Below, one piece after another: positions 1-11,306 of a stretch of 64,000 bases of DNA. The notes under the pieces were generated by a model. That model was not told where the DNA came from. It saw only the letters and a list, made by a program, of their open reading frames with translations, and searched no databases. The stretch is taken from positions 4,443,036 through 4,507,035 of the forward strand of contig NZ_CP009516.1 in assembly GCF_000970285.1 (NCBI RefSeq). Direction: 5' to 3'. Position numbers and translations under genes: made by a program. This stretch comes from Methanosarcina horonobensis HB-1 = JCM 15518 (GTDB taxonomy: Archaea > Halobacteriota > Methanosarcinia > Methanosarcinales > Methanosarcinaceae). Position 1 is the stretch's first letter. Each line of letters begins with the position of its first letter.

Positions 1-38
1 TCTGGCAGGACTAAATCCTGCCTTCAATCCTCTTTTTT
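1..38 (+). terminator. Hairpin plus T-run, probable terminator
   Basis: A 7-bp stem (GGCAGGA at 4-10 with TCCTGCC at 16-22, 5-nt loop) is followed by a run of six T at 33-38. Read on the plus strand it would end a transcript entering from the left edge. No gene is visible to its left, so the assignment is inferred from structure alone. Confidence 0.4.
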
Positions 39-138
39 GAAAAATACTTTCCTGAGCGTAGAGAGCCTCCTGTATGGTCTCAACTTTGAAAGTTCTAAAT
101 GTTTTATTTTCTCATAAGCTACTCATCAAAAGAGTATC

Positions 139-180
139 TGATATTGATCAATTGATCACAGTAGTAATTGATATTGATCA
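139..180. repeat. Direct repeat TGATATTGATCA with TGATCA palindromes
   Basis: TGATATTGATCA occurs at 139-150 and 169-180, and a further TTGATCA lies at 152-158, all in the spacer left of the GGPP synthase stop. The palindromic TGATCA core could be an operator for a gene beyond the left edge, but nothing in the window shows a partner. Confidence 0.3.
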
Positions 181-249
181 AAAAGAAAGTGGGAAACAAA
201 ACAAAAAAATTAGAAATTGAGATATGGATGAGCCAGAATCAGCTCATCC

Positions 250-1215
250 TCAATATTCTCTTGAGATCATATAGTCAGCAATCTGAAGGAGAAGAGTTTT
301 TTCGGGACAGTCCCTGAGGACATCCAGTTTTGCCTTACCTTCATTGATATATGAGATTGCAAGATTTTTCACATAACCGATTGACCCACATTCGGTCAGA
401 GTCCGAACGGCTGTTTCTGTTTCAGAGATAGTAGCTTCACCTTTTCCAAAGATGCCCAGCTCCACGCCTTTTCCGAAAGCATCAATGACAATGAGTGTGT
501 GTTTCCCTTCCATTAAGTCACTGCCCCTTACCTTTCCGAGCACTTCTTCAGGCGCGATCATATCAAGGACATCATCATACATCTGGAAGCCTATTCCTAT
601 AAGACGCCCATATTCGGATAAAGCCTCGGCAACTTCGTCAGAAGATCCTCCGAGGAGGGCACCGATTTTGGCTGCGGCTGCATAGAGGACAGAGGTCTTC
701 TTTTCCACCATCTCAATATACTCGGATTCCGTAACCTTTTCCCTTGTTTCGAAGTCCATATCAAGCCATTGCCCTTCACAGATTTCGGTACAGGTCTTTG
801 AGAGGATATCCATACACTTTAGAACCCTTACAGGCTCATTTTCGACTTTTGAGAGGATTTCGAAAGCTTTGGAATAAAGAGTGTCGCCTGCAAGAATTGC
901 TCCGGCTTCACCCCATCTAACATGGACTGCAGGCATTCCTCTGCGGATATCGTCTTTATCCATTATATCATCATGGATCAGAGTGAAATTATGTACAAGT
1001 TCAACAGCGACTGCTGCAGGCAAAACGGACTTGAGATCGGAACCGACAGCTTCTGCTGCCAGGATGAGAACTGCCGGACGAAGGCGCTTTCCCCCGGCAT
1101 CCACAAGGTAACGGGAAGCTTTGTACAGCTCCTCGGGGCTGGTCACCGGAAGCAATTCATCAATTGCAGCATCAACATGAGAACTTCTTTTTTTAATTTC
1201 ATCAACAAGCGTCAT
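250..1215 (-). CDS. idsA: Geranylgeranyl diphosphate synthase (trans-polyprenyl synthetase)
   Basis: Condenses IPP with allylic diphosphates to give the C20 precursor of archaeal ether lipids. The two aspartate-rich motifs are present: DDIMD near residue 85 followed by RR, and DDVLD near residue 215. The residue five places before the first motif is Phe, a bulky side chain known in type I archaeal GGPP synthases to limit the chain at C20. The start chosen is the ATG at 1215, preceded by GTGAT; a GTG at 1224 and an ATG at 1221 lie just upstream in frame. The gene lies 35 bp downstream of RNase J on the same strand and closes a block that also holds mvk, ipk and fni, so the last mevalonate-pathway steps and prenyl chain elongation sit together. 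Confidence 0.93.
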   Translation of the reverse strand: MTLVDEIKKRSSHVDAAIDELLPVTSPEELYKASRYLVDAGGKRLRPAVLILAAEAVGSDLKSVLPAAVAVELVHNFTLIHDDIMDKDDIRRGMPAVHVRWGEAGAILAGDTLYSKAFEILSKVENEPVRVLKCMDILSKTCTEICEGQWLDMDFETREKVTESEYIEMVEKKTSVLYAAAAKIGALLGGSSDEVAEALSEYGRLIGIGFQMYDDVLDMIAPEEVLGKVRGSDLMEGKHTLIVIDAFGKGVELGIFGKGEATISETETAVRTLTECGSIGYVKNLAISYINEGKAKLDVLRDCPEKTLLLQIADYMISREY

Positions 1216-1250
1216 AAGCATCACGAGATACGGGGTTTTTCATTATAGGG

Positions 1251-2594
1251 TTACTCTTCTATATATAACACTTCGCCGTTTCTGAGAAGGTGTACGGTAT
1301 CTCCGAGTACATACCCCGCATCTTCTGCCATTTCGATGTAGTGCCCGTGCATTTCCATATCTCCGTGGGCAGGAATCACATGTTCGGGATTAATCATGCG
1401 CAGAAGTTCCCAGTGGTCTTCCCTGTATGCGTGCCCTGAAACGTGGACGTTGTCATAGATCCTGCCGCCCTTCATTTTGAGTTTGGTTTCAAGAGCATAG
1501 CGGTTTGCCTGAGTCATCGGGCTCGGGATCACGTTTGCAGAGAAAATGATCTTGTCCCCAGGCTCAACTGTATAGGGAGTTTCCCCGTTTGCAACCCTCA
1601 CAAGAATGGAACCTGGCTCCCCCTGGTGTCCTGTGACAATAGGCAGATACTTGTTTTTGCCTTCCTGCATGATGCGCTTGAATGCCCTATCGACATCCTT
1701 TCTCGTGCCGTAAATCTCCACATTGGAAGGAAGCTCAAGATAACCGACATCTCTGGCAGCACCCACATAACGTTCCATTGAGCGCCCCATAAGCACCGGA
1801 ATCCTGCCCATCTCTTCGGCAGCCTCGATAATCGCTTTGAGCCTGGCAATGTGAGAGGCAAAGGTCGTAATGATCATACCGACATCAGATTCTTCCGTAC
1901 CGAGAAGGACATCCCTTACCATGTCTTTTGCAATCTGTTCGGAAGGAGTCTTGCCCGAGCGTCCGGCATTCGTGCTCTCTGTAATCATTGCAATGACCCC
2001 TTCCTTTCCAAGGGATTTGAAGCGGTCAAAGTCAGGAGCCTCACCCATTGTCGGAGTCCTGTCCAGCTTGAAGTCACATGCATAAAGGACAGCTCCTGCC
2101 GGAGTGTGCACAGCTGCGAGTACACAGTCAATGATACTGTGCTGGACTCTGATGAATTCTATAGAAATATCTTCCGTGACCTGGTAGGTCCCACCTGCCT
2201 GCAGAGGGATTACCCTGTTGCAAACCTCAAATTTGCGTTCAGACTCAATCTGTTGCTTGATGATGGCTGCTGTATAGGGGGTAGCAAGTATGGGGGCGTT
2301 ATACCTGTGGGCAAGCTTAGGGATCGCACCTACATGGTCAAGGTGCCCGTGAGTACAGACGATTGCCCTTACAGTCCCGTTGATTTCTTTCATAATAGTA
2401 TCATCAGGAATTGCACCCATCTCGATCAGTTCAAGAGAATGCATTTTGTCAATCTCGACATCCTCGTGAATTTGAACCCTGTCAAGTCTGAGTCCCATAT
2501 CAAGAATAACAATATCTTCACCTATAATGACAGCAGTCATGTTGCGGCCCATTTCATTATAGCCGCCGACTGCAACAATGCCTATTTCAGTCAT
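1251..2594 (-). CDS. rnj: Ribonuclease J (archaeal beta-CASP metallo-beta-lactamase)
   Basis: A 447-residue cytoplasmic ribonuclease; archaeal RNase J enzymes are 5'-to-3' exonucleases in RNA decay. The metallo-beta-lactamase zinc motif HGHLDH is near residue 82, and the beta-CASP region carries TTFASHIARL and TGHQGEPGS. A late His (SGHAYREDH) and PAHGDMEMH fit the C-terminal metal-site motifs of the family. A purine-rich GAGGTT precedes the ATG. It is followed closely by idsA, with which it probably shares a transcript. Its own upstream spacer is unusually long (1.4 kb), so it likely has its own promoter. The same gene neighbourhood with mevalonate-pathway genes is common in euryarchaea. Confidence 0.93.
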   Translation of the reverse strand: MTEIGIVAVGGYNEMGRNMTAVIIGEDIVILDMGLRLDRVQIHEDVEIDKMHSLELIEMGAIPDDTIMKEINGTVRAIVCTHGHLDHVGAIPKLAHRYNAPILATPYTAAIIKQQIESERKFEVCNRVIPLQAGGTYQVTEDISIEFIRVQHSIIDCVLAAVHTPAGAVLYACDFKLDRTPTMGEAPDFDRFKSLGKEGVIAMITESTNAGRSGKTPSEQIAKDMVRDVLLGTEESDVGMIITTFASHIARLKAIIEAAEEMGRIPVLMGRSMERYVGAARDVGYLELPSNVEIYGTRKDVDRAFKRIMQEGKNKYLPIVTGHQGEPGSILVRVANGETPYTVEPGDKIIFSANVIPSPMTQANRYALETKLKMKGGRIYDNVHVSGHAYREDHWELLRMINPEHVIPAHGDMEMHGHYIEMAEDAGYVLGDTVHLLRNGEVLYIEE

Positions 2595-3972
2595 ATTTTT
2601 TTAACCTCATATTTAATTTATTGAATATCTTATCCTTATGAAAACCGAAACCTCAAAAACAGATCCGGTAACGGACTTAAATCAATGACCATGAATGTAA
2701 ACGTGTAATGGAAAAGCATGGAATCATAATATTGAATCATCTTTTTAGAAAAGTCACTTATGAAAGCTACTTTTATACCCTTGAAGAAGTCCCCTCCTGG
2801 ATCAATTGCACCAGGCTGCAGTTCCTAGCAGAATAATACACTTTAAATATATATTTGTTTCAGTATACAAATATTTTGACCTGCCAGAATTTTCGGAAAC
2901 TAACTCCGATCCTGTTCTTATGTAACTAAGATTTCCAAAAGGACTTCTAACTTACAGAGAAATTCGGATCCGAACATTCTCTATACTCACTTTCGGTATT
3001 CTTCCTTAGTTACAACTACTCTCAAAAAGCCTGTTTCCAAACAGACTCCAGATTAAGGGTAAGCTTCTACGTTTAAGTGACTTTACTAAACTATTTTCAA
3101 CTATATTCTATACTAAAGTGATCTATTCTTCCATTTTCCAACGACTTATTATAATCCAATGTTTATTTTTTATAGTCCAATAATTTATTTTTATATTCCT
3201 AATTATTTCCTTTATTCCAGTATTTTCCAGATTGCAGTCGATTCAACATGGAATTTATTTTACTGCTTGCTGAATGACTTTCTTTATAATTGGTTCCTTA
3301 CTTCAGTAGTTCGTAAATAGTTCCTGATTTAATGAACATAAGAAATGACTTTTAATATATCAATTTCTTAAGTGACGCGGAAGTTTTTTAAAGAAACTAA
3401 TTCTTAAACAAAGGTCTTAAAGGATCAATTCTTTGAATTAATCCCTGAATCAATGATTTTTAAGGAGCTAGTTCGCGCTCTGTAATAGTGATAACCTGGA
3501 ATTAAGCTCTATTCCGTGAAATTCTATTCTGAGCTAAATCTATTATGCTAATTATACTTATCTGAATTACCGAATTATCTGAATTACCGGAGTTAACTCA
3601 TTACTTTACGATGTTACATTGATCCAATAATATCCAGTAATATAGTAGTTTCATGCAAATTAATAATAAACTGCATCCTTTTACTCTTCAGGTATATCTA
3701 AAGGGAAACAAAGCTAACTACTTTTCCCTTGATAAGAGTCAGCGAGATCAATAAATTTTTTTGAATTCGTTTGAGTCAGAGCCATATAAGTGGGTCAATT
3801 CTAGCTAATATTAACTATTTCTTTTGAGACATTACTTCCGTTTTACCTATAAACGTTATCATGGAAAATCTGCAATTGAATAAACCTGTAATCGAATAAA
3901 TCTATAACGGGATATGCAGGCACACGAGGATAGAAGAGAGGGATTGTTAACAGTTGCATCCCTTTCCTTTGG
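2595..3972. other. 1.4-kb AT-rich intergenic region
   Basis: No convincing ORF, tRNA or GC-rich RNA is visible. It lies downstream of the IPP isomerase stop and upstream of RNase J. It holds a perfect 12-bp palindrome TTCGGATCCGAA (2963-2974), a direct repeat TTATCTGAATTACCG at 3558-3572 and 3575-3589, and an inverted pair AAGGGAAA / TTTCCCTT around 3700-3732 that may terminate the isomerase transcript. Its length is unusual for this gene-dense block. Confidence 0.6.
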
Positions 3973-5070
3973 TTAAAGCGCATTCTTTGGTAAAGAGAGG
4001 TCTTTTACATTAAAACCGCGCTGTTCAAGGTATTCGCGTGTCCATCCGGTCACAACAACCGAGGAATTATGCAGCGCCTGGATATTTGCACACCCGCAGA
4101 GAAACATTGCAGCTTTGAACTCTTCAAGCATACAGGAAAGAACTCTGACAACCGATTCTTTTCCATCAAGAGAAGGCCCCACAAAAGGCAGAGCTGCACT
4201 TGCCGCACTGGCTCCAAGAGAAATGGACTTTGCAATATCAAGTCCGTTTCGTACTCCACCAGTCGCGATAAGAGGAAGAGAAACCCTTGACTCTATCAGG
4301 CTGGCAACAGTCGGGATTCCGAAGTCCCAGAAAAGTTCCCCAAGGCGTTCAGAGACCGCATCCCTGCTTTCTTTTGCCCTGTAAACTTCAACTCCTGCCC
4401 AGCTCGTGCCGCCTGCACCTCCTACATCGATTGCAGAGGCTCCGGCTTTCTGAAGGAGAAGAGCATCCTCCCTGGAAATACCTGCCCCTGTTTCTTTCAC
4501 GATCACCGGGGTTTTGATCCCAGAACATATTTCAGTTATCATGTCCAGGCAACCGGTAGCATCCCTATCCCCTTCGGGCTGGACGGCTTCCTGCAGGAAG
4601 TTAAGGTGAATCGCAAGAGCATCGGCATCAATCATCTCAATGAGTTTTTCTACTCCTTCAACCCCGTACTGGCGGATCTGGGCAGCTCCAACATTTCCGT
4701 AGACAAAGGCATTCGGAGCCTCGTCCCTGACAATCCTGAAGGAATCTTCCTGAGCAGGGTCATCAATTGCAGCTCTCTGGCTGCCTACTCCGATTCCGAC
4801 TCCCAGCTCTTCGGCCGCAGCCGCAAGTGCAGCATTTACAGGGATTGTATCAGGGTGACCTCCTGTAATCGACGCAATTAAAAATGGAGCTTTAATGCGC
4901 TTTCCAAGGAAATCCACAGAAAGATCAAGCTCATCCATGTTTAATTCCGGAAGCGCCCTATGGATCAGGGTTACGTCTTCAAAGCCCGCACTTGCCTGTC
5001 TGGCTTCAACCGGACTTTCAGCGCAGAGCTTCAGATGTTCTATCTTTCTCCTGGAGGTAGTGTTGATCAT
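3973..5070 (-). CDS. fni: Isopentenyl-diphosphate delta-isomerase, type 2 (FMN)
   Basis: FMN- and NADPH-dependent interconversion of IPP and DMAPP. The 365-residue length fits the type 2 family. Visible motifs are the N-terminal RRKIEHL, PFLIASITGGH near residue 63, GNVGAAQI, the VKETGAGIS strand near residue 195, GGAGGTSWAGVE near 221 and the glycine-rich phosphate-binding GGVRNGLDIAKSI near 275. The ATG overlaps the ipk stop (ATGA), showing translational coupling. With ipk and mvk it forms the end of the archaeal modified mevalonate pathway. Confidence 0.95.
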   Translation of the reverse strand: MINTTSRRKIEHLKLCAESPVEARQASAGFEDVTLIHRALPELNMDELDLSVDFLGKRIKAPFLIASITGGHPDTIPVNAALAAAAEELGVGIGVGSQRAAIDDPAQEDSFRIVRDEAPNAFVYGNVGAAQIRQYGVEGVEKLIEMIDADALAIHLNFLQEAVQPEGDRDATGCLDMITEICSGIKTPVIVKETGAGISREDALLLQKAGASAIDVGGAGGTSWAGVEVYRAKESRDAVSERLGELFWDFGIPTVASLIESRVSLPLIATGGVRNGLDIAKSISLGASAASAALPFVGPSLDGKESVVRVLSCMLEEFKAAMFLCGCANIQALHNSSVVVTGWTREYLEQRGFNVKDLSLPKNAL

Positions 5071-5858
5071 GCTTCATACCCTTTATCCGGACTGATCCTG
5101 GTCCCTATGGATTCCCCATTTAAGAACCTGTAAATATTATCCGCTTTTCCTGCATTGAATATATAGGAAGTAATACTAGAATTTTTGCTGAGTTCCAGAA
5201 GTTCCAGAACCTTCCCAAGCATCCCGCCTGTAACATCGGTACTTCCGGAACCTCTTATACAGTGTCGGAATTCTTCAAAGTTTTCAGGAGTTATCTCAGG
5301 TATGGGTTTTCCTTCCTTATCAAGCACACCATCCTCAGCCGAGCCTAGTCCGAGCCTGGTAATCCCAAGTTCCTTTGCCAGATAAGGAACGATCTGGTCT
5401 CCGGAAAGGATGCAGGTCCCGAGTTCAATGTCCATGGCAACATCTCCATGCAGTACAGGCACAAAGCCTTTTTCGAGCATGAGTTTTATGCTGTCAAGGT
5501 ACATGCTCTCTATCCTCCCGTTTCTGCACACCGCACAGCCCATAGGATGCACGGCAATGGCCCTGACTCCGAAACTATTCAGGGCATCCACCACCTTTGA
5601 AGCAAGTTTCTTTACGGATTCATGGGTTACAATCGCCCCTTCAGGGTCAAATGTCCTGTCAAGCCCATACTTTTTGGCATAGGTATGCCCGAAAGACCCG
5701 GCTCCGTGTACGACAATCATTTTTCCCCTGAAGCCTGAAACTTCCCGCGCAATTCTGAGAAGGTCAGCTTTTTTTACAACCCCTTCGTATGCGCCTTTGT
5801 CAGTAATGGCGCTGCCTCCTAGTTTAAGGATAACAGGTTCGGTTGAAGTGTTCATCAT
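5067..5858 (-). CDS. ipk: Isopentenyl phosphate kinase
   Basis: Phosphorylates isopentenyl phosphate to IPP, the step specific to the archaeal mevalonate route. It is an amino acid kinase fold of 263 residues. The N-terminal KLGGSAITDK binds ATP phosphates, and HGAGSFGH near residue 50 carries the glycine loop and the conserved active-site His of this family. GDVAMD and LSGDQIVPYLA follow, and TDVTGGMLGK forms the C-terminal nucleotide site. The stop overlaps the fni start. Position next to mvk and fni supports this over a generic AAK kinase. Confidence 0.94.
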   Translation of the reverse strand: MMNTSTEPVILKLGGSAITDKGAYEGVVKKADLLRIAREVSGFRGKMIVVHGAGSFGHTYAKKYGLDRTFDPEGAIVTHESVKKLASKVVDALNSFGVRAIAVHPMGCAVCRNGRIESMYLDSIKLMLEKGFVPVLHGDVAMDIELGTCILSGDQIVPYLAKELGITRLGLGSAEDGVLDKEGKPIPEITPENFEEFRHCIRGSGSTDVTGGMLGKVLELLELSKNSSITSYIFNAGKADNIYRFLNGESIGTRISPDKGYEA

Positions 5859-5987
5859 ATCACTTAATGCCTTTTTTAAATAACTTTCAACTTATAATAA
5901 AAGATCACAATTTCTGTAACAATCATAACAAAATGGGAGATAAAAAGTTATCTTATTTGCAGGAAAAATTCTCCTAAGTACCTTTGT

Positions 5988-6905
5988 TCAGTCAACCTTC
6001 AGCCCCTGTTCCGTGGGTTTTGTGATGGTCACTTTGCCCCCTGCACCTGCAATTGCTTCAGCTACGTGAGTGCACTTCTGCGGTGCCGTTAGTGCAACCA
6101 TACAGCCGCCGCCTCCGGCTCCCGTAATCTTTGCCCCGAAAGCTCCTGCTGCCCTTGCAGAATAGATCAGCTGTGAAAGCTCAAGGATGTTTACCCCAAG
6201 TGCATCAAGCAGCCCTTGGTTCACATTCATAAGCCTGCCAATGGAAGCATAGTCTCCAGATAGCACAAGATTTTCTCCGATTCTGGAGATTTTGCCAATA
6301 GAAGTCATGAGAGGCACGATAAGTTCAGGGTAACTCTCACGAAGCTGCCTGACACTTGCTACAAGTTCTTTAGTAGAAGAGAAAACTCCGGTATCCCCTA
6401 TGACAATTCCGCAGTCAGGAGTCTTCAGTTTTTTTCTCTCAGGGATGGTAACAACTCCTCCGAAAGTAGAGACATAGGTATCTGTAGGGCTTGCCACACC
6501 CTGCACTTTTATTTCAACCTCATGCCCCAGTTTTGCAATCTCTTCGAGGGACAGACCGCATCCAAGCAGTTCGTTGAGAGCTCCTATACTTGCAATAGTA
6601 ACTGCAGCAGATGACCCGAGCCCTGAACCTACGGGGATATCCGAATCAACAGTTAAAAAAATACCTTTTATGGGGACAAACTCTCTCATTTTCTCAATTA
6701 CTGCAGAAACATAGGGATGTCTTTCAAAATCAAGGCCTGTTCTGCCAATCTGTGACTGGATAGTTATGGAGTCATTTAACTCCACCCGCACCCGGGTTCT
6801 CAACTCTACTGCACATGCTATTGCGGTTTCTCCGTAAACAACCGCATGCTCTCCGAAAAGATAGATTTTCCCGGGCGCAGAACATGAAACCATATTATTC
6901 CTCAA
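5988..6905 (-). CDS. mvk: Mevalonate kinase
   Basis: Phosphorylates mevalonate, entering the lipid-precursor pathway. It is a GHMP kinase of 305 residues, typical for the archaeal form. The N-terminal substrate motif PGKIYLFGEHAVVYG is near residue 10, the ATP loop PVGSGLGSSAAVT near 90 and the C-terminal motif KITGAGGGGCMVAL near 262. It lies 130 bp upstream of ipk on the same strand. No phosphomevalonate kinase or diphosphomevalonate decarboxylase is in the window, in keeping with the modified pathway. Confidence 0.95.
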   Translation of the reverse strand: MRNNMVSCSAPGKIYLFGEHAVVYGETAIACAVELRTRVRVELNDSITIQSQIGRTGLDFERHPYVSAVIEKMREFVPIKGIFLTVDSDIPVGSGLGSSAAVTIASIGALNELLGCGLSLEEIAKLGHEVEIKVQGVASPTDTYVSTFGGVVTIPERKKLKTPDCGIVIGDTGVFSSTKELVASVRQLRESYPELIVPLMTSIGKISRIGENLVLSGDYASIGRLMNVNQGLLDALGVNILELSQLIYSARAAGAFGAKITGAGGGGCMVALTAPQKCTHVAEAIAGAGGKVTITKPTEQGLKVD

Positions 6906-7090
6906 CAGTTTTTCAATTTTTGCTGAATTTGAGCATGTTAAGTAATTAACTTTACCCTTAGAAGGCTAGCTATGAGTAAAAGTAAAAATAGTATAAAAAA
7001 ACCTATCCCTGCCCAGGCTTTATTCCGGATATTTTGAATAATCAAAAGAAATTTTTCTGGTTTTCTTTAAATCTATCTGCTAGTTTTCAG

Positions 7091-7888
7091 TTATTCAACA
7101 ATGATTGCAGCATACCCGACAACAGCCTCCGTATCTCCGGAAACCTCCCCGCTGTTTGTATACTTGAGCAGAGTGGCTTTTGAACCCCCTAGCTTTTGAG
7201 AAGCTGAAAGCATTGCAGTAATGGGTCCGTATCCGCAGACCGAAGCATTTCTTCGATAAAGCCGATCGTACATTCCTGAGATATTGAAATTCAGGATAGC
7301 ATCTATGACTTCGGAATCTATTTCCTTTGCACGTTCGGCAGTCTCATAGTGAGTGAAATCGCTGGATGCTATGATGACAGCACGTTTTCCGCTTTTGGAA
7401 ATAAGATCGGCAACAAGATTTCCTACTTCAACTGCCGTTTCTTCATCCTGCATGCCCATACAGATAGGAAGAATTTTAAAATCTCGCTCGAAGCGGTACT
7501 GAAGGAAAGGAAGCTGAACTTCAATAGAATGCTCATATTTGTGCCCGAGTTCGTCTGCATCAACGATGCTCCCAAGAAATCCGTCTGCAAGTTCGAGATC
7601 AACATCAAGATTTCCAAGGGGAGTTTTCCATGTTTCCCTGGATACTGATACTGGCGAACCATACCCCGTATGATTGGGACCAAAAATAATATAGGTATCG
7701 GCTTCTGGGAGAGTCGCATAGACATGTGCAGCTACTTTCCCGGAATAAACATACCCGGCATGCGGGCAAACAGCCCCCAGGACTTCCCGCTCCCGGATCT
7801 CCAGGCCTTCGAAACATCGTTTAAGTTCTTTCTCCAGATTTTCACAACGCAGGGGATAGAACTGCCCTGCAACTGCTGGCTGTCTCAT
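7091..7888 (-). CDS. MEMO1 family protein
   Basis: Archaeal relative of MEMO, a fold related to class III non-heme dioxygenases; the biochemical role in archaea is unknown. Conserved family signatures are PAVAGQFYP at the N-terminus, CPHAGYVYSG near residue 43, FGPNHTG near 73, HSIEVQLPFLQ near 120 and SSDFTHY near 180; the histidines in these motifs form the metal-like site of the fold. The ATG at 7888 is placed 5 nt after GGTGAT; a TTG two codons earlier is less likely. It sits between rps2 and mvk, an arrangement often seen in euryarchaeal genomes. Confidence 0.9.
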   Translation of the reverse strand: MRQPAVAGQFYPLRCENLEKELKRCFEGLEIREREVLGAVCPHAGYVYSGKVAAHVYATLPEADTYIIFGPNHTGYGSPVSVSRETWKTPLGNLDVDLELADGFLGSIVDADELGHKYEHSIEVQLPFLQYRFERDFKILPICMGMQDEETAVEVGNLVADLISKSGKRAVIIASSDFTHYETAERAKEIDSEVIDAILNFNISGMYDRLYRRNASVCGYGPITAMLSASQKLGGSKATLLKYTNSGEVSGDTEAVVGYAAIIVE

Positions 7889-7962
7889 TTCCAATCACCC
7901 ATAATATAAGATATGGGCAATTTTTATAAACCCTTGCAGTATGCAGGACGGATGTCCCGAAA

Positions 7963-8712
<750 letters not shown>

Positions 8713-8773
8713 TCATAATATATAGAATCAACATAAAATTCATTCAGCGTCTGAAAGTATCCCAATTACGTTT

Positions 8774-9333
<560 letters not shown>

Positions 9334-9341
9334 AACTTTCC

Positions 9342-9752
<411 letters not shown>

Positions 9753-9759
9753 TCACCCA

Positions 9760-10609
<850 letters not shown>

Positions 10610-10650
10610 TCACGCGGAAAAAATCCCTATCGCGTTCGAACATCGCTATA

Positions 10651-10690
10651 ACTGCCGCAGCTCAAAAGCTCGGGGCAGTAAATTAAATAT
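10651..10690 (-). promoter_or_regulatory. Hairpin and AT-rich box in the ribosomal operon leader
   Basis: ACTGCC (10651-10656) pairs with GGCAGT (10674-10679), enclosing an AGCT/AGCT inner stem. Next to it, GATATTTAAT at 10681-10690 (minus strand) is a possible TATA box. The element is about 80-115 bp upstream of the L18e start. It could be part of the promoter or of an RNA leader; the start of transcription cannot be fixed from the sequence. Confidence 0.35.
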
Positions 10691-10699
10691 CAAGCGATT

Positions 10700-11306
10700 A
10701 GTCGGATTGGTATGATGTGAATAACATTTCTAGTACATAAAGATTATGTGCATCGATAATTCCTAAAAATGTTCATTCTTTCTCTATTAACTTGTACCTC
10801 TCAGAATGTTACATGGACCAAAGCTGTACTGGTATTTCTCACTGTAAGGATTGCATAAAGTATACCAGATAAAACTGGCTTTCTAAGTTAATTTGAGAAT
10901 TCCGGAAATGTGTTAAAGAGGGCCTCATTTTTATAATTAAAGGAATTATAATATTTGGGGAACAATCAAGATTGAGAGATCAATGTCATACTGAGTTAGT
11001 ACCTGATATGGGAGCGGGCGCTAAACGAACATTAGATTTCTTTGGAAATATTAAAACGAAGGCTGGAGATTGGCCGAGCCACAAAGAGAAAAGGCCGCGC
11101 GACTGGCCTGAATTGTACTTGTCTTACAGTGCAACGGTCACTATTAGAGTCAGAGCCCAGCGGGCAGGCTCGCTGGCTGCAATTGCTTCCGAATAGCTGA
11201 TCAAAATTGGATTGATACACATGGTAATCAAATTTTTGTTAATCGGAGAATGCTGAGCTTAATCTAAATTGATTAAACAAATGAGTGCGTACATGGTGAT
11301 ACTATT
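10700..11306. other. Intergenic region before the decarboxylase gene
   Basis: Divergent spacer between the ribosomal operon and the plus-strand decarboxylase. A GC-richer patch at about 11000-11200 contrasts with its AT-rich flanks and is open on both strands (74 codons plus from a TTG, 62 codons minus), but neither frame has a recognisable domain. It includes an inverted repeat AGCC(C)AGCG / CGCTGGCT near 11156-11180. It may be a relic of a lost gene or element; I cannot assign it. Confidence 0.4.

Noticed and set aside
1851-2624. Long open frame opposite RNase J (plus strand)
   Set aside because: It is antisense to a well-conserved gene and shows no domain or start signal; similar shadows lie opposite hemB, hemC, aroC and gltX.
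10640-10655. tRNA-like GTTCGAAC upstream of L18e
   Set aside because: It is a short palindrome; no acceptor, D or anticodon stems can be built around it.
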